From Anaerolineales bacterium Chloro_02 (GTDB lineage: Bacteria; Chloroflexota; Anaerolineae; Anaerolineales; Anaerolineaceae), in assembly GCA_001603765.1 (NCBI GenBank), contig LUZV01000083.1, positions 1 to 14,351 of the forward strand: 14,351 bases of DNA, given 5' to 3'. The notes under the pieces are model-generated. The model did not search any database and was not told the DNA's origin. It worked only from the letters and a program-made list of their open reading frames with translations. The position numbers were made by a program, and so were the translations under genes. Positions 14,350 to 14,351 of the stretch are shown in pieces (positions within the stretch are counted from its first letter, which is position 1; the number at the start of each line of letters is the position of its first letter).

Positions 14350-14351
14350 CT

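Overview
The window looks like chromosomal DNA of an anaerobic or microaerophilic bacterium, most likely a member of the Chloroflexota (class Anaerolineae). This rests on three things. Two secreted proteins carry a CSLREA-like N-terminus, a choice-of-anchor Q domain or a kelch propeller, and both end in the same short aromatic-Leu-Pro motif that I associate with extracellular Chloroflexota proteins. An anaerobe-type rubrerythrin lies close to a DUF438/hemerythrin/PAS protein. Clear Shine-Dalgarno sites precede most genes. There is no rRNA, tRNA, CRISPR array, complete insertion sequence or phage gene.

Layout from left to right. (1) 97-507 (+) is a small DUF3592 membrane protein. (2) 720-1889 (-) is a DUF438-hemerythrin-like-PAS sensor protein with a strong hairpin beyond its stop. 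(3) 2258-3571 (+) is a secreted beta-helix protein. It converges on rubrerythrin (3645-4226, -) and the two share a 16-bp perfect bidirectional terminator. (4) 4370-6067 (-) is a DEAD-box RNA helicase with a DbpA-type RNA-binding tail and its own terminator. (5) 6068-6717 is about 650 bp with no convincing gene, ending in the promoter and leader of the next gene. (6) 6718-9168 (+) is an 816-residue secreted protein with two homologous beta-rich domains followed by a six-repeat kelch propeller. (7) 9393-12382 (+) is a four-gene polar amino acid ABC importer operon: lipoprotein binding protein, permease, ATPase, permease. (8) 12434-14349 (-) is a coupled pair, an ATP-grasp ligase and an alpha/beta-hydrolase esterase overlapping by one base, transcribed toward the importer operon.

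The importer is self-contained: both permeases, the ATPase and the solute receptor are present. Two hairpins between the receptor gene and the first permease would allow excess receptor. Rubrerythrin and the hemerythrin-like PAS protein both fit redox or oxygen defence. The two secreted proteins are probably surface-exposed or released.

The most interesting leads are the shared C-terminal motif on two otherwise unrelated secreted proteins (a candidate sorting tag), the ATP-grasp/esterase pair of unknown product, an inverted repeat laid over the importer promoter, and a frameshifted gene-like remnant at 2001-2140. Nothing here amounts to a proven new system; these are hypotheses.
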